Source: an uncultured Lachnospiraceae bacterium (GTDB lineage: Bacteria > Bacillota > Clostridia > Lachnospirales > Lachnospiraceae). From it: DNA of 64,000 nucleotides. The DNA lies in NCBI GenBank assembly GCA_949878435.1, contig CATLAK010000008.1, positions 1-64,000 of the forward strand, read 5' to 3'. Each line of letters opens with the position of its first letter. Position 1 is the first letter of the stretch. This document shows, piece by piece, positions 1 through 8,353 of this stretch. A program made the position numbers and the translations under genes. A model generated the notes under the pieces. The model saw only the letters and a program-made list of their open reading frames with translations. It was not told where the DNA came from and searched no databases.

Positions 1-95
1 TCCCAAGCTACACTGTAGCTTTGATACCTCTATTATACAGCAAATAAACTATTTAAGCTTGTATTTACTACAAAATATATGAACTTTTCAAGGTA

Positions 96-443
96 CTATA
101 GCGGGGCTTTTGACCCCAACATCATTAAAATATAGTTTGTTCCGATACTGATATAGAGATTGAAAATGGAACATAGCAAATTAACTATTCTATGTTTTTG
201 AAATATTGCAATTAATAGTATGGTTCCAAGTAAAATAAAAAGAGCGGCAAAAATAAAAAAAGTTAATTTGGAAATGAGAAAGCCGGTTAAAGTAATTAGA
301 AAAGTCCAAAAGAATAAAAAAAGTTTTTGGGGTTTTGAGAGAGGATATAATAACATATTTGTTAAGCTGACTATAGCAGTAAGGCTGATTAATATGGTTA
401 TAATGAGGTACAGTATTATGGTGGGGGTATCCGTAATTTGCAT
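96..443 (-). CDS. Small hydrophobic membrane protein, possibly a truncated sensor N-terminus
   Basis: Product of 115 residues, almost entirely hydrophobic, with about four predicted membrane segments separated by short charged loops such as LSKPQK and FQKHR. A purine-rich stretch (GAAAGAGAGCAG) lies 13 bases before the ATG, which is a little far for a strong ribosome-binding site. The protein stops just after the last membrane segment (ending GSKAPL) and has no soluble domain. I do not recognise a family. The pattern resembles the membrane half of an Agr/GHKL-type sensor kinase that has lost its catalytic part, but that is inference from hydropathy alone. The local sequence is very AT-rich compared with the genes to the right. 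It could also be a non-coding remnant. Confidence 0.35.
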   Translation of the reverse strand: MQITDTPTIILYLIITILISLTAIVSLTNMLLYPLSKPQKLFLFFWTFLITLTGFLISKLTFFIFAALFILLGTILLIAIFQKHRIVNLLCSIFNLYISIGTNYILMMLGSKAPL

Positions 444-631
444 AGGGTTTGTCTGCTCTCTTTCGAAAATTCTTTAACATCATAGTATCATGAATAAAGA
501 AGATAAAGAAATAGAAAATTGGAGTATTATGTAAATAATCGCATTTATGGTACAAGCTATTGCTTTTTTAGCTGTTTTATAGTATTTTTATAAAGGAATT
601 TTGGATTTTGTGTGTTTATGAGGAGAGGATT

Positions 632-1021
632 ATGAAAAAGAATAAGAAACTGCTTTTCATCTGCAGTCTGCTTGCATGTTTTATAGTAGGCTGTGCGGAT
701 GTTGCGGAATATGGTTCCGGAAAGGAAGCAGGTATTGAATGCAGCGCGCAGGCGCTGGAAAAGGCTGCGGTGACAGAAGAAGGGTACTATGTATTAGAGG
801 GGAGTCTGCATGAGATCGGCAGGCATGAGATTGTCCTGGAAACAGAGGGCGGGGAGCTTTTGGCTTTTCAAATTGCGCCTGAAACGATTATATGTGCAGG
901 TGGATATGATGAAATTGCGGCAGGACAGGCAGTCAAGGTGGTGTTTGATGGAAATGTAAATGGAACAGAGATAGAAAAGGTTTCTGTGATTGCGGTTACA
1001 GTCTCGGATGAGGAATTGTAA
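632..1021 (+). CDS. Small lipoprotein, unknown function
   Basis: A 129-residue secreted lipoprotein. The N-terminus has a lysine-rich n-region (MKKNKK), a hydrophobic core and a lipobox ending IVGC, so lipid attachment at that cysteine is expected. The mature part is acidic and reads as a small beta-rich domain (YYVLEGSLHEIG...ETIICAG...VKVVFDGNVNGTEIEKV), reminiscent of short DUF3221- or OB-like lipoproteins, although I cannot assign a family. The ATG at 632 is preferred over the in-frame TTG at 608 because AGGAGAGG lies at 621-628 with good spacing and because the signal peptide starts there. The gene appears monocistronic. Confidence 0.7.
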   Translation: MKKNKKLLFICSLLACFIVGCADVAEYGSGKEAGIECSAQALEKAAVTEEGYYVLEGSLHEIGRHEIVLETEGGELLAFQIAPETIICAGGYDEIAAGQAVKVVFDGNVNGTEIEKVSVIAVTVSDEEL

Positions 1022-1132
1022 ATTTTATCTTAATTTTCTTTTATTTTGTGGATATTTCATACATGAACCACGTTATATGTGGTAGAATATATTGTTGTGG
1101 GTAAAGAAAAGCATGACTATGAAGGGTGGAGC

Positions 1133-1681
1133 ATGGAAAAGACACAGAGACGTGAAAGGAAAATTGAAAAGCTTAGAAAAAGATATGAGCAGAAAAAAGA
1201 ATTTTATCGTCTGCTCAAGGAATATGCACCGGACATTCTTGAATCACAGAATTTCCGCAGCACCAGAAAATTTATTCAGCATGGGACGATGCCTGTACAC
1301 CGCCATTGTCTGGATGTGGCGAGGCAGAGCATTGCAATCAGTAAATTTTTAGGTATTCCGTGCAGTGAACGGGAACTGATCAGGGGCGCCTTGCTCCATG
1401 ATTACTTTTTGTATGACTGGCATGATAAGACAAGAGAGAATTATCAGATGCTGCATGGTTTTTATCATCCGGGGATTGCGCTCAAAAATGCAAGCCGGGA
1501 ATATAATCTGACGCTGCGGGAAAAAGACATCATCAAGAAGCATATGTGGCCCCTTACGGTAGTGCCGCCCCGCTGCAGGGAGGCGTGGATTGTGACCACA
1601 GCCGATAAGTATTGTTCTCTGCTTGAGACCTTGAAACTGCGCAAGGGAGCAGGCAAACAGAGAGTAAAGGTAGCCGGATGA
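1133..1681 (+). CDS. HD-domain phosphohydrolase
   Basis: A cytoplasmic HD-superfamily protein of 182 residues. The N-terminal third is highly charged and helical (ERKIEKLRKRYEQKKEF). The metal-binding signature follows in order: His in MPVHRHCLDVA, the HD doublet in GALLHDYFLYDW, further His residues in the HGFYHPG segment, and the final Asp in TTADKY. The family hydrolyses phosphate esters, often nucleotides, but the substrate cannot be read from sequence. The start at 1133 has AAGGGTGGAG just upstream; an in-frame GTG at 1079 would add 18 residues without a clear ribosome-binding site. The stop overlaps the next start as ATGA, so it is probably co-translated with the decarboxylase. Confidence 0.85.
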   Translation: MEKTQRRERKIEKLRKRYEQKKEFYRLLKEYAPDILESQNFRSTRKFIQHGTMPVHRHCLDVARQSIAISKFLGIPCSERELIRGALLHDYFLYDWHDKTRENYQMLHGFYHPGIALKNASREYNLTLREKDIIKKHMWPLTVVPPRCREAWIVTTADKYCSLLETLKLRKGAGKQRVKVAG

Positions 1682-3168
1682 AAAAGGGACTGCTCGAGAA
1701 CCTTCAAAACTACAGCGAAAGTGATTTTTATCCCTTTCATATGCCTGGACACAAAAGAAGGATGAAGAAGGATGGACTTGGGAAAATCTATCGGTATGAT
1801 ATCACGGAGATAGATGGATTTGACAATCTTCATAATCCGGAGTCTATTTTAAAAGAAGCTGAGGAACGTGCAGCGGAATTATACTGTTCGGAAGAAACAT
1901 ATTATCTTATTAATGGAAGTACATCTGGAATCTTAAGTGCTGTTTCAGCGGTAGCTGGTCGGGCGCGGGGATTGATTGTTGCAAGAAACTGCCATAGAGC
2001 CGTATATCATGCGGCTTTTTTAAATCATATGGAGCTGTATTACGTATATCCTGCAATTATTAGTGCGTATGATATGGCAGGGGCGGTTACGGCGGAGGAT
2101 CTGGAATGCTTGATTAGAGAAATTCTCAGAAGGGCAGGGGCAGAGCCAGAAAAGGCTGGAGAGCTGATAGCGGCTGCGGTGGTCACTTCTCCCACTTATG
2201 ATGGGATTTCCTCTGATATCAGGAAGATTGCCGATCTGCTGCATGGGTATGGTATTCCATTGATTGTGGATCAGGCCCACGGCGCTCATTTTGGTCTGCA
2301 TCCGGCTTATCCGCAAAATGCGGTAAAGGAAGGCGCGGATCTGGTCATCCACAGCGTGCACAAAACGCTGCCGGCGCCTACGCAGACAGCGCTGATTCAC
2401 CAAAACGGTGCATTGACAGATGGAGAGATGCTGAAAAAATATCTCCGCATCTATCAATCCAGCAGTCCTTCTTATGTTCTAATGGCGGGAATTGATGAGG
2501 CGATCAGGATAGCGAAGGAGGAAGGACGTCAAAGACTGGAACAGCTTTTGTGCTTGCGAAAGGTGTTTCTGAAAAAAATCAGCATGTGCAGGTATATAAA
2601 GGTTTGCCCGCTGACGGAGCCGGGAAAGCTGATTATGTCTGTAAAAGGGACTTCCATGACAGGGCAGGCGCTCTATGATACTTTGCGTGATCAGTATCAT
2701 TTACAGATGGAAATGGCTTCGGCAAGTTATGTCACAGCGATTCTTACCATGATGGATGAAGAAGAAGGGCTGAACAGGCTTGCTCATGCGTTGATACAGA
2801 TAGACCAGGATATCATAGAAAAGAAAGAGCAGGATAGATTTTCAGATTTTACGCTGCGCCCGGCGAAAAGACTTAACATATGGGAGGCATATGCAGCCTC
2901 TTTTTTGGAAGTAGAACTGGATCAGGCAGAAGGCGGGACGGCGGCAGAGTTTATTAATTTGTATCCGCCCGGTATTCCGATTTTGGTACCGGGGGAAGTC
3001 TTTGACAGAGAACTGATTAGAGAGATTCAATTTTACCTGGAAAGCGGTTATACCGTTCAAGGTATCTTTGAGCATAGAGTGAGGGTAGTAAAATCACCTC
3101 AATTACATGGAATGGAGGATTATTATGAGAAAAACAAAGATTATCTGCACCATAGGACCGGCAAGTGA
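1678..3168 (+). CDS. Orn/Lys/Arg decarboxylase family PLP enzyme (YaaO/SpeA type)
   Basis: A 496-residue fold-type I PLP enzyme of the short Orn/Lys/Arg decarboxylase family, related to B. subtilis YaaO and SpeA. Family features are MPGHKRR near the start, YLINGSTSGI for phosphate binding, VDQAHGAHFG for the PLP-ring aspartate, and the Schiff-base lysine in HSVHKTLPAPTQ. The family's smaller C-terminal domain follows (LYPPGIPILVPGE). Substrate is uncertain; lysine, arginine and ornithine are all possible. It sits where yaaO sits in B. subtilis, upstream of the yaaR-holB-yaaT genes. The last 44 bases overlap the pyruvate kinase start in another frame, so the tail after about residue 480 is encoded by the pyk leader and start. 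Confidence 0.87.
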   Translation: MKKGLLENLQNYSESDFYPFHMPGHKRRMKKDGLGKIYRYDITEIDGFDNLHNPESILKEAEERAAELYCSEETYYLINGSTSGILSAVSAVAGRARGLIVARNCHRAVYHAAFLNHMELYYVYPAIISAYDMAGAVTAEDLECLIREILRRAGAEPEKAGELIAAAVVTSPTYDGISSDIRKIADLLHGYGIPLIVDQAHGAHFGLHPAYPQNAVKEGADLVIHSVHKTLPAPTQTALIHQNGALTDGEMLKKYLRIYQSSSPSYVLMAGIDEAIRIAKEEGRQRLEQLLCLRKVFLKKISMCRYIKVCPLTEPGKLIMSVKGTSMTGQALYDTLRDQYHLQMEMASASYVTAILTMMDEEEGLNRLAHALIQIDQDIIEKKEQDRFSDFTLRPAKRLNIWEAYAASFLEVELDQAEGGTAAEFINLYPPGIPILVPGEVFDRELIREIQFYLESGYTVQGIFEHRVRVVKSPQLHGMEDYYEKNKDYLHHRTGK

Positions 3169-4537
3169 GAGCGAAGAGAAATTACGTGAATTGATGCTGG
3201 CAGGCATGAATGTTGCCCGTTTCAATTTTTCCCATGGAACCCATGAGGAGCATAAGAAAAAGTTCGACAGAGTGATCAAGGTCAGCAATGAGCTGGGGCT
3301 GCAGGTAGCAACCATGCTGGATACGAAAGGACCGGAAATCAGGCTGAAAGATATCGAAGGCGGCAGGACAGAGCTTGTTACCGGACAGAAATTCATACTG
3401 ACTACAGAGGAAGTTCTCGGTAATAATGAAAAGGTTACGATTACTTACAAGAATTTGAAGGATGATATTGAAATTGGAACTACAATTTTGATTGATGATG
3501 GTTTGATCGAGATGGTTGTGGATGCCATCGAAGAGACCGATATAATATGTACAGTAGTAAACGGCGGACCGATTTCCAACCACAAAGGTGTCAATGTTCC
3601 CGGGGCAATCTTATCGATGCCTTATATCAGTGAAGTTGACAGAAGCGATATTATGTTTGGCTGTGATATGGGATTTGACTTTCTTGCAGCATCTTTTGTG
3701 AGATGCAGGGAAGATATTCTGGAGGTCAGAAAGATTTTAGATGAACATGACAGCCATATGAAGATTATTGCAAAGATTGAAAATATGCAGGGCATCCATA
3801 ATCTGGAGGATATTTTGACGGTTTCAGATGGTATTATGGTAGCAAGGGGCGATATGGGTGTGGAGATTCCCATGGAGGAAGTGCCTGTTATGCAGAAGCG
3901 GATGATCAAGCTTGCAGAGGCACAGGGCAAACATGTTATCACAGCTACCCAGATGCTGGAATCCATGATCAAGAATCCAAGACCCACCAGAGCAGAGACC
4001 ACGGATATTGCAAATGCGATTTACGATGGAACCACGGCGATCATGCTTTCAGGGGAAAGCGCTGCCGGATTATATCCGGTGGAAGCTGTTAAGACGATGG
4101 CAAAAATTGCCGAGAGAACAGAGGAAGATATCGATTATAATGGAAGGATGAAGCGCAGGGAGAACATTGACAGCTTTGATGTGACCACGGCTATTTCCCA
4201 TGCAACCTGTACTACAGCGATGGATTTGAAGGCATCTGCTATCATTACAGTGACGATTTCCGGTTTTACAGCGGGCATGATTGCAAGATATAAACCCAAA
4301 TGCCCTGTGATTGCATGCAGCGTCAGCCCGAAAGTCTGCAGGCAGCTTGCCTTATCCTGGGGCGTAACGCCTGTCTGGATCGCCAGGGAAAGTACGGCGG
4401 AAGATTTGTTTGACGAGGCTGTGCGTGCAGCGGAGGAAGCAGGATATATCAAAAAGGGAGACAGGGTTGTCCTGACAGCGGGCGTCCCGCTGGGAGTTTC
4501 AGGAAAAACCAACATGATTCGTGTTGTAGAGGTTTAA
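3125..4537 (+). CDS. pyk: Pyruvate kinase
   Basis: A 470-residue pyruvate kinase, which converts phosphoenolpyruvate and ADP to pyruvate and ATP in the last step of glycolysis. It starts with the family hallmark KTKIICTIGPAS and has NVARFNFSHG and LDTKGPEIR. The active-site segment is IIAKIENMQG, with the catalytic lysine and metal-binding glutamate. MVARGDMGVE and the potassium-site region TATQMLESM follow. The C-terminal allosteric domain is present (residues about 350-470), but the extra PEP-utiliser domain of some Bacillus enzymes is absent. The start at 3125 has TGGAGGA at 3113-3119; the upstream ATG at 3107 lacks such a site. It overlaps the decarboxylase by 44 nt and interrupts the B. 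subtilis-like gene order. Confidence 0.97.
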   Translation: MRKTKIICTIGPASESEEKLRELMLAGMNVARFNFSHGTHEEHKKKFDRVIKVSNELGLQVATMLDTKGPEIRLKDIEGGRTELVTGQKFILTTEEVLGNNEKVTITYKNLKDDIEIGTTILIDDGLIEMVVDAIEETDIICTVVNGGPISNHKGVNVPGAILSMPYISEVDRSDIMFGCDMGFDFLAASFVRCREDILEVRKILDEHDSHMKIIAKIENMQGIHNLEDILTVSDGIMVARGDMGVEIPMEEVPVMQKRMIKLAEAQGKHVITATQMLESMIKNPRPTRAETTDIANAIYDGTTAIMLSGESAAGLYPVEAVKTMAKIAERTEEDIDYNGRMKRRENIDSFDVTTAISHATCTTAMDLKASAIITVTISGFTAGMIARYKPKCPVIACSVSPKVCRQLALSWGVTPVWIARESTAEDLFDEAVRAAEEAGYIKKGDRVVLTAGVPLGVSGKTNMIRVVEV

Positions 4538-4542
4538 TTCAT

Positions 4543-5130
4543 ATGGGAAAAATGATATACTTAATGGGGAAGAGTTCCTCAGGAAAGGACACCATCTATA
4601 AGAGACTGCTGGGATGGAAGGCTTTGAATCTGAAACAAGTAGTATTATATACGACCCGTCCTATACGTGCAGGTGAGATGGAAGGCGAGGAATATCATTT
4701 TACGGATGATGCGGGTTTTATGGAGCTGGAGGCACAGGGCAAAGTAATCGAGGCACGTGCTTACCATACATATCATGGATTATGGCGTTACTTTACGGTA
4801 GACGATGGCAGTATAGATTTAAGCAGTCATAACTATCTGATAATAGGAACGATAGAATCTTATGTCAGCACAGCAGAATACTTTGGCAGGGACAAAGTAC
4901 TGCCGGTTCTGCTCACCCTTGATGACGGCATAAGATTAAAACGTGCATTGAATCGGGAAATGCAGCAGGAAAATCCTAAATATGAGGAGATGTGCAGGCG
5001 TTTTCTGGCGGATGCAGAGGATTTTTCGGAAGAAAAGATCAAGAATGCAGGTATAACAAGGACCTTTTCCAATGAAAATTTAAATAGCTGTCTTTCGCAG
5101 ATCAAAGAGTATATTCAGGAAAATCTGTAA
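4543..5130 (+). CDS. Guanylate kinase-like nucleotide kinase
   Basis: A 195-residue P-loop nucleotide kinase of the guanylate kinase fold. The P-loop is GKSSSGKDT, and the nucleotide-binding region TTRPIRAGEMEGEEYHF closely matches the GMP-binding segment of guanylate kinases. The usual lid/GMP motif containing YGT is changed to AYHTYHGLWRYF, so substrate specificity may differ. It lies only 5 nt after pyk, in the position occupied by thymidylate kinase (tmk) in the B. subtilis yaaO-tmk-yaaQ-yaaR-holB cluster. Guanylate kinase activity is plausible, but a diverged paralogue with another role is possible because a canonical gmk would normally be found elsewhere. Confidence 0.8.
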   Translation: MGKMIYLMGKSSSGKDTIYKRLLGWKALNLKQVVLYTTRPIRAGEMEGEEYHFTDDAGFMELEAQGKVIEARAYHTYHGLWRYFTVDDGSIDLSSHNYLIIGTIESYVSTAEYFGRDKVLPVLLTLDDGIRLKRALNREMQQENPKYEEMCRRFLADAEDFSEEKIKNAGITRTFSNENLNSCLSQIKEYIQENL

Positions 5131-5150
5131 AGGAAAAGAGGTGATCAGAG

Positions 5151-5591
5151 GTGGACATAAAAGTGAATCAGGCAGCGCCGGTAACCCAGCCGGAGGCGGC
5201 AGCGCCGGTGCGGGAATCAGATGGAGCGTTTAAGTTTACGCTGGTCAGCCATATTGAAGAGCAGGAACTGCAGGCAAGGCTGAGTACGCTGATGGAAGAG
5301 ATCACCATGCAGGGCGATAAGCTTGCAAAGAAGCGCGATATCAGAGATATGAAGAAGTACAGAGGATTGGTAAAGGAATTTATGAATGAAATCATAAGCC
5401 GTTCCCATTCCTTTTCCCGTGAAAACTTTTTGGACCGCAAAGGGCGTCATAGAGTTTACGGAATCATCAGGCTGGTAGATGAAAATCTGGATGAACTTGC
5501 AAAGGAGCTTATGAAGGATGAGCAGGATCACCTTGCCATTCTTTCCAAGATTGGGGAAATAAGGGGACTGCTTTTGGATATTCTCACATAA
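5151..5591 (+). CDS. yaaR: YaaR family protein (DUF327)
   Basis: A 146-residue protein of the YaaR/DUF327 family, a small helical cytoplasmic family found next to holB in Firmicutes; its biochemical role is not established. The first 25 residues are low-complexity (alanine, proline and glutamate rich) and the rest is helical. The family core includes [21 protein letters not shown] and [17 protein letters not shown]. The start is a GTG with AGAGGTGATCAGAG just upstream. It occupies the same place between the nucleotide kinase and holB as in B. subtilis, which supports the assignment more than motif strength alone. Confidence 0.85.
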   Translation: MDIKVNQAAPVTQPEAAAPVRESDGAFKFTLVSHIEEQELQARLSTLMEEITMQGDKLAKKRDIRDMKKYRGLVKEFMNEIISRSHSFSRENFLDRKGRHRVYGIIRLVDENLDELAKELMKDEQDHLAILSKIGEIRGLLLDILT

Positions 5592-5663
5592 ATAGCAGCA
5601 TTCTAAGCAGATAAAACAATGAGGGTACTAAGGCTGTCAGGTACAGCACAGATGGGAGGGTGT

Positions 5664-6656
5664 ATGAGCAGATTTGTTGATATTGTGGGGCAGGAACAAT
5701 TAAAGGAGCATCTTGAAAATGCAATCAAACTAAATAAAGTTTCTCATGCCTATATTATCAATGGCGAGAGAAATGCAGGAAAGGAATTTATTGCAAAAAC
5801 CTTTGCTATGGCACTTCAGTGTGAGAATCTGCAGGAGACAGAGCCATGTCAGGAGTGTCATTGCTGCAAGCAGGCGCAAAGCGGCAATCACCCGGATATT
5901 ACTTTTATTTCCCATGAGAAGCCGGGGACGATAGGTGTGGAAGATATCCGCAGGCAGATTAATGGAGATGTGGCAATCAAGCCCTACAGCGGATCTAAAA
6001 AAATCTATATTATGAACGAAGGCGAAAAGATGACCGTGCAGGCACAGAATGCATTGCTGAAAACGCTGGAGGAACCGCCGGAGTATGCAGTTATTTTAAT
6101 TTTGACCACCAATGTAGATACATTGCTCCCAACTATTTTGAGCAGGTGCGTCGTCCTTAATATGAAACCGGTCAGGGATGACCAGATCAAAAGTTTTTTG
6201 ATGGAGCATATGGAGATTCCCGATTACAAGGCGGATATTTGCGTGGCATTTGCAAGAGGTAATGTTGGAAAAGCCAGATTGCTTGCGAAAAGTGAGGAAT
6301 TTGACAAGGTCAAGGAAGAAGCTCTTTCGCTTCTTAAAAATATCAACGAGATGGAGTTAAATGAGATTGTCACTGCCATCAAAAAAATTAATGAATATAA
6401 ATTTGATGTCAATGATTATATGGATATTCTTTCCATATGGTATCGGGATGTTTTGCTGTTTAAGGCGACCCATGATGCAAATCATCTGATTTTCAGGGAA
6501 GAAATACCGTATATCAGGCGGGTGGCAGATAAAAGCACCTATGAGGGCATTGAGAAGATTATTGATGCTTTAGAAAAGTCCAAGCAGAGGCTGTCTGCCA
6601 ATGTGAATTTTGATCTGACGATGGAACTTTTGATGCTGACGATCAAGGAAAATTAA
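5664..6656 (+). CDS. holB: DNA polymerase III delta' subunit
   Basis: A 330-residue AAA+ clamp-loader subunit that helps load the sliding clamp at replication forks. It starts at MSRFVDIVGQ and has a degenerate P-loop (INGERNAGKEF), a zinc module with CQECHCC (about residues 61-67), the delta'-type segment NALLKTLEEPPEYAV and the SRC motif in TILSRCVVL. The C-terminal collar domain is present (to residue 330). The start at 5664 is chosen because GGGAGGG lies at 5653-5659; the longer reading from 5619 lacks a site and adds 15 unlikely residues. Synteny with yaaR and ricT is that of B. subtilis holB. Confidence 0.93.
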   Translation: MSRFVDIVGQEQLKEHLENAIKLNKVSHAYIINGERNAGKEFIAKTFAMALQCENLQETEPCQECHCCKQAQSGNHPDITFISHEKPGTIGVEDIRRQINGDVAIKPYSGSKKIYIMNEGEKMTVQAQNALLKTLEEPPEYAVILILTTNVDTLLPTILSRCVVLNMKPVRDDQIKSFLMEHMEIPDYKADICVAFARGNVGKARLLAKSEEFDKVKEEALSLLKNINEMELNEIVTAIKKINEYKFDVNDYMDILSIWYRDVLLFKATHDANHLIFREEIPYIRRVADKSTYEGIEKIIDALEKSKQRLSANVNFDLTMELLMLTIKEN

Positions 6657-6674
6657 AGTGAGGTTTATAGATTC

Positions 6675-7583
6675 ATGACAAAAGTGATAGGCGTACGTTT
6701 TAGAACGGCAGGAAAGATTTATTATTTTGATCCAGGTAAAATGAACATAAGGCGCGGCGACCACGTAATTGTGGAAACGGCCAGAGGAATTGAATATGGA
6801 ACAGTGGTGGGTGATCCCAGGGAAGTGGAGGATGATAAGGTCATTCAGCCCTTAAAGCCGGTACTCAGAGTTGCCACACCAAGGGACGATGAGCAGGAGG
6901 CGGGCAATAAGCTTAAGGAAAAAGAAGCGTTTAAAATTTGTTTGGACAAGATTCAAAAGCACGGGCTTGAGATGAAGCTGATCGATGCGGAGTACACGTT
7001 TGACAATAATAAAGTATTGTTTTACTTTACGGCGGATGGACGAATCGATTTCAGGGAACTGGTAAAGGACTTGGCATCCGTATTTAAGACCAGAATTGAA
7101 CTTCGCCAGATAGGTGTCAGGGATGAGACCAAGATTTTAGGCGGTATCGGCATTTGCGGAAGAGAACTGTGCTGCCACAGGCATTTGTCTGAGTTTGTTC
7201 CTGTGTCAATCAAAATGGCAAAGGAACAGAATTTATCCTTGAATCCGACCAAGATTTCCGGTGTATGCGGCAGGCTTATGTGCTGTTTAAAGCATGAGGA
7301 GGAAACTTACGAGGAACTTAACCGCAGACTGCCTAACGTGGGGGATCATGTGACCACCGAGGACGGGCTGAAAGGGGAGGTGCACAGTGTTAATGTACTT
7401 CGCCAGCTGGTCAAGGTAGTGGTGGATGTGGGAGACGAGAAAGAAATTCAGGAATACCGGGTGGAACAGCTGCGGTTTAAGCGCAGACATAAACACAGCA
7501 AGATAGATGTACAGGATGAAGAATTGAAAGAACTTGAAAAACTGGAGAGAGAAGAAGGCAGGTCAAAGCTGGATGATAATTAA
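6675..7583 (+). CDS. ricT: RicT/YaaT, PSP1-domain regulator of RNA processing
   Basis: A 302-residue PSP1-domain protein, orthologous by domain and position to B. subtilis YaaT (RicT). In B. subtilis RicT forms a complex with RicA (YmcA) and RicF (YlbF) that carries iron-sulfur clusters and promotes RNase Y-dependent mRNA maturation. The N-terminal two thirds match the PSP1 fold (VIGVRFRTAGKIYYFDPG...RGIEYGTVV). Cysteines cluster in GICGRELCCHRH and GVCGRLMCCLKHE, suitable for cluster binding. The C-terminal 40 residues are highly charged. It lies 18 nt after holB. A YlbF-family partner is encoded far away in this window at 55209, directly after RNase J. Confidence 0.92.
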   Translation: MTKVIGVRFRTAGKIYYFDPGKMNIRRGDHVIVETARGIEYGTVVGDPREVEDDKVIQPLKPVLRVATPRDDEQEAGNKLKEKEAFKICLDKIQKHGLEMKLIDAEYTFDNNKVLFYFTADGRIDFRELVKDLASVFKTRIELRQIGVRDETKILGGIGICGRELCCHRHLSEFVPVSIKMAKEQNLSLNPTKISGVCGRLMCCLKHEEETYEELNRRLPNVGDHVTTEDGLKGEVHSVNVLRQLVKVVVDVGDEKEIQEYRVEQLRFKRRHKHSKIDVQDEELKELEKLEREEGRSKLDDN

Positions 7584-7603
7584 ATCCGGCGGAGGTGTAG
7601 GAT

Positions 7604-8338
7604 ATGGTATCCTTAAAAGAGAATGAAAGAATCGATGATTTGCAGAGAAATAATTACAAGATCATTCAGGATCCCGACAGGTTTTGTTTTGGCATGGATG
7701 CAGTTCTCCTTTCCGGATTTGCAAAGGCAAAGGAAGGAGATAAGGTCCTTGACTTAGGAACCGGAACAGGAATTATTCCGATTCTTTTGGCGGCAAAAAC
7801 AATGGCAGCGCATATAACGGGGCTGGAGATTCAGCCGGACAGTGCCGATATGGCGTCGCGCAGCGTGAAACTGAATGGACTTGAGGAAAAAATCGAAATA
7901 ATAACCGGTGATATCAAGGAAGCAGTCAGTCTCTTTGGCGCTGCTTCTTTTGACGTTGTGACATGTAATCCTCCTTATATGACGGAACATCACGGGCTTA
8001 CCAATCCGGAAGCGCCCAAGGCGATTGCTAGGCATGAACTTTTGTGCACATTGGAAGATGTGATCAGCCAGAGCAGCAGATTGCTAAGACCAGGCGGTAA
8101 TTTCTATATGGTCCATAGACCTTTTCGGCTGGCGGATATTATTGTGCTTTTGCGTCAGCATAGGCTGGAACCAAAACGTATGAAACTGGTTTATCCTTTT
8201 GTGGATAAGGAGCCGAATATGGTGCTTTTAGAAGCAAATCGGGGAGGAAAGGCACGCATGACGGTGGAAAAGCCGCTGATTGTTTACAAAGAACCAGGTG
8301 TATATATGGATGAAATTTATGATATTTATGGTTATTAG
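7604..8338 (+). CDS. tRNA1(Val) A37 N6-methyltransferase-like protein (YabB/TrmN6)
   Basis: A 244-residue class I SAM-dependent methyltransferase. Motif I is VLDLGTGTGIIPILLA, the acidic ribose-binding residue lies in ITGLEIQPD, and the catalytic NPPY motif occurs in VVTCNPPYM, the signature of N6-adenine methyltransferases. The N-terminus (RIDDLQRNNYKIIQDPDRFCFGMDAVLLS) is typical of the YabB/TrmN6 family, which methylates A37 in tRNA1(Val) in E. coli. A strong GGAGGTG site precedes the ATG. Its position between ricT and rsmI matches B. subtilis yabB. The exact tRNA target is inferred from the family. Confidence 0.88.
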   Translation: MVSLKENERIDDLQRNNYKIIQDPDRFCFGMDAVLLSGFAKAKEGDKVLDLGTGTGIIPILLAAKTMAAHITGLEIQPDSADMASRSVKLNGLEEKIEIITGDIKEAVSLFGAASFDVVTCNPPYMTEHHGLTNPEAPKAIARHELLCTLEDVISQSSRLLRPGGNFYMVHRPFRLADIIVLLRQHRLEPKRMKLVYPFVDKEPNMVLLEANRGGKARMTVEKPLIVYKEPGVYMDEIYDIYGY

Positions 8339-8353
8339 AGAGAAGGAGACAAA

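Noticed and set aside
190-555. Second minus-strand frame next to the membrane fragment
   Set aside because: Histidine- and tyrosine-rich composition typical of a shadow frame; it has no ribosome-binding site.
3107-3168. Frameshift between the decarboxylase and pyruvate kinase
   Set aside because: Both proteins have complete N- and C-terminal signatures and pyk has its own ribosome-binding site; it is an overlap, not an error.
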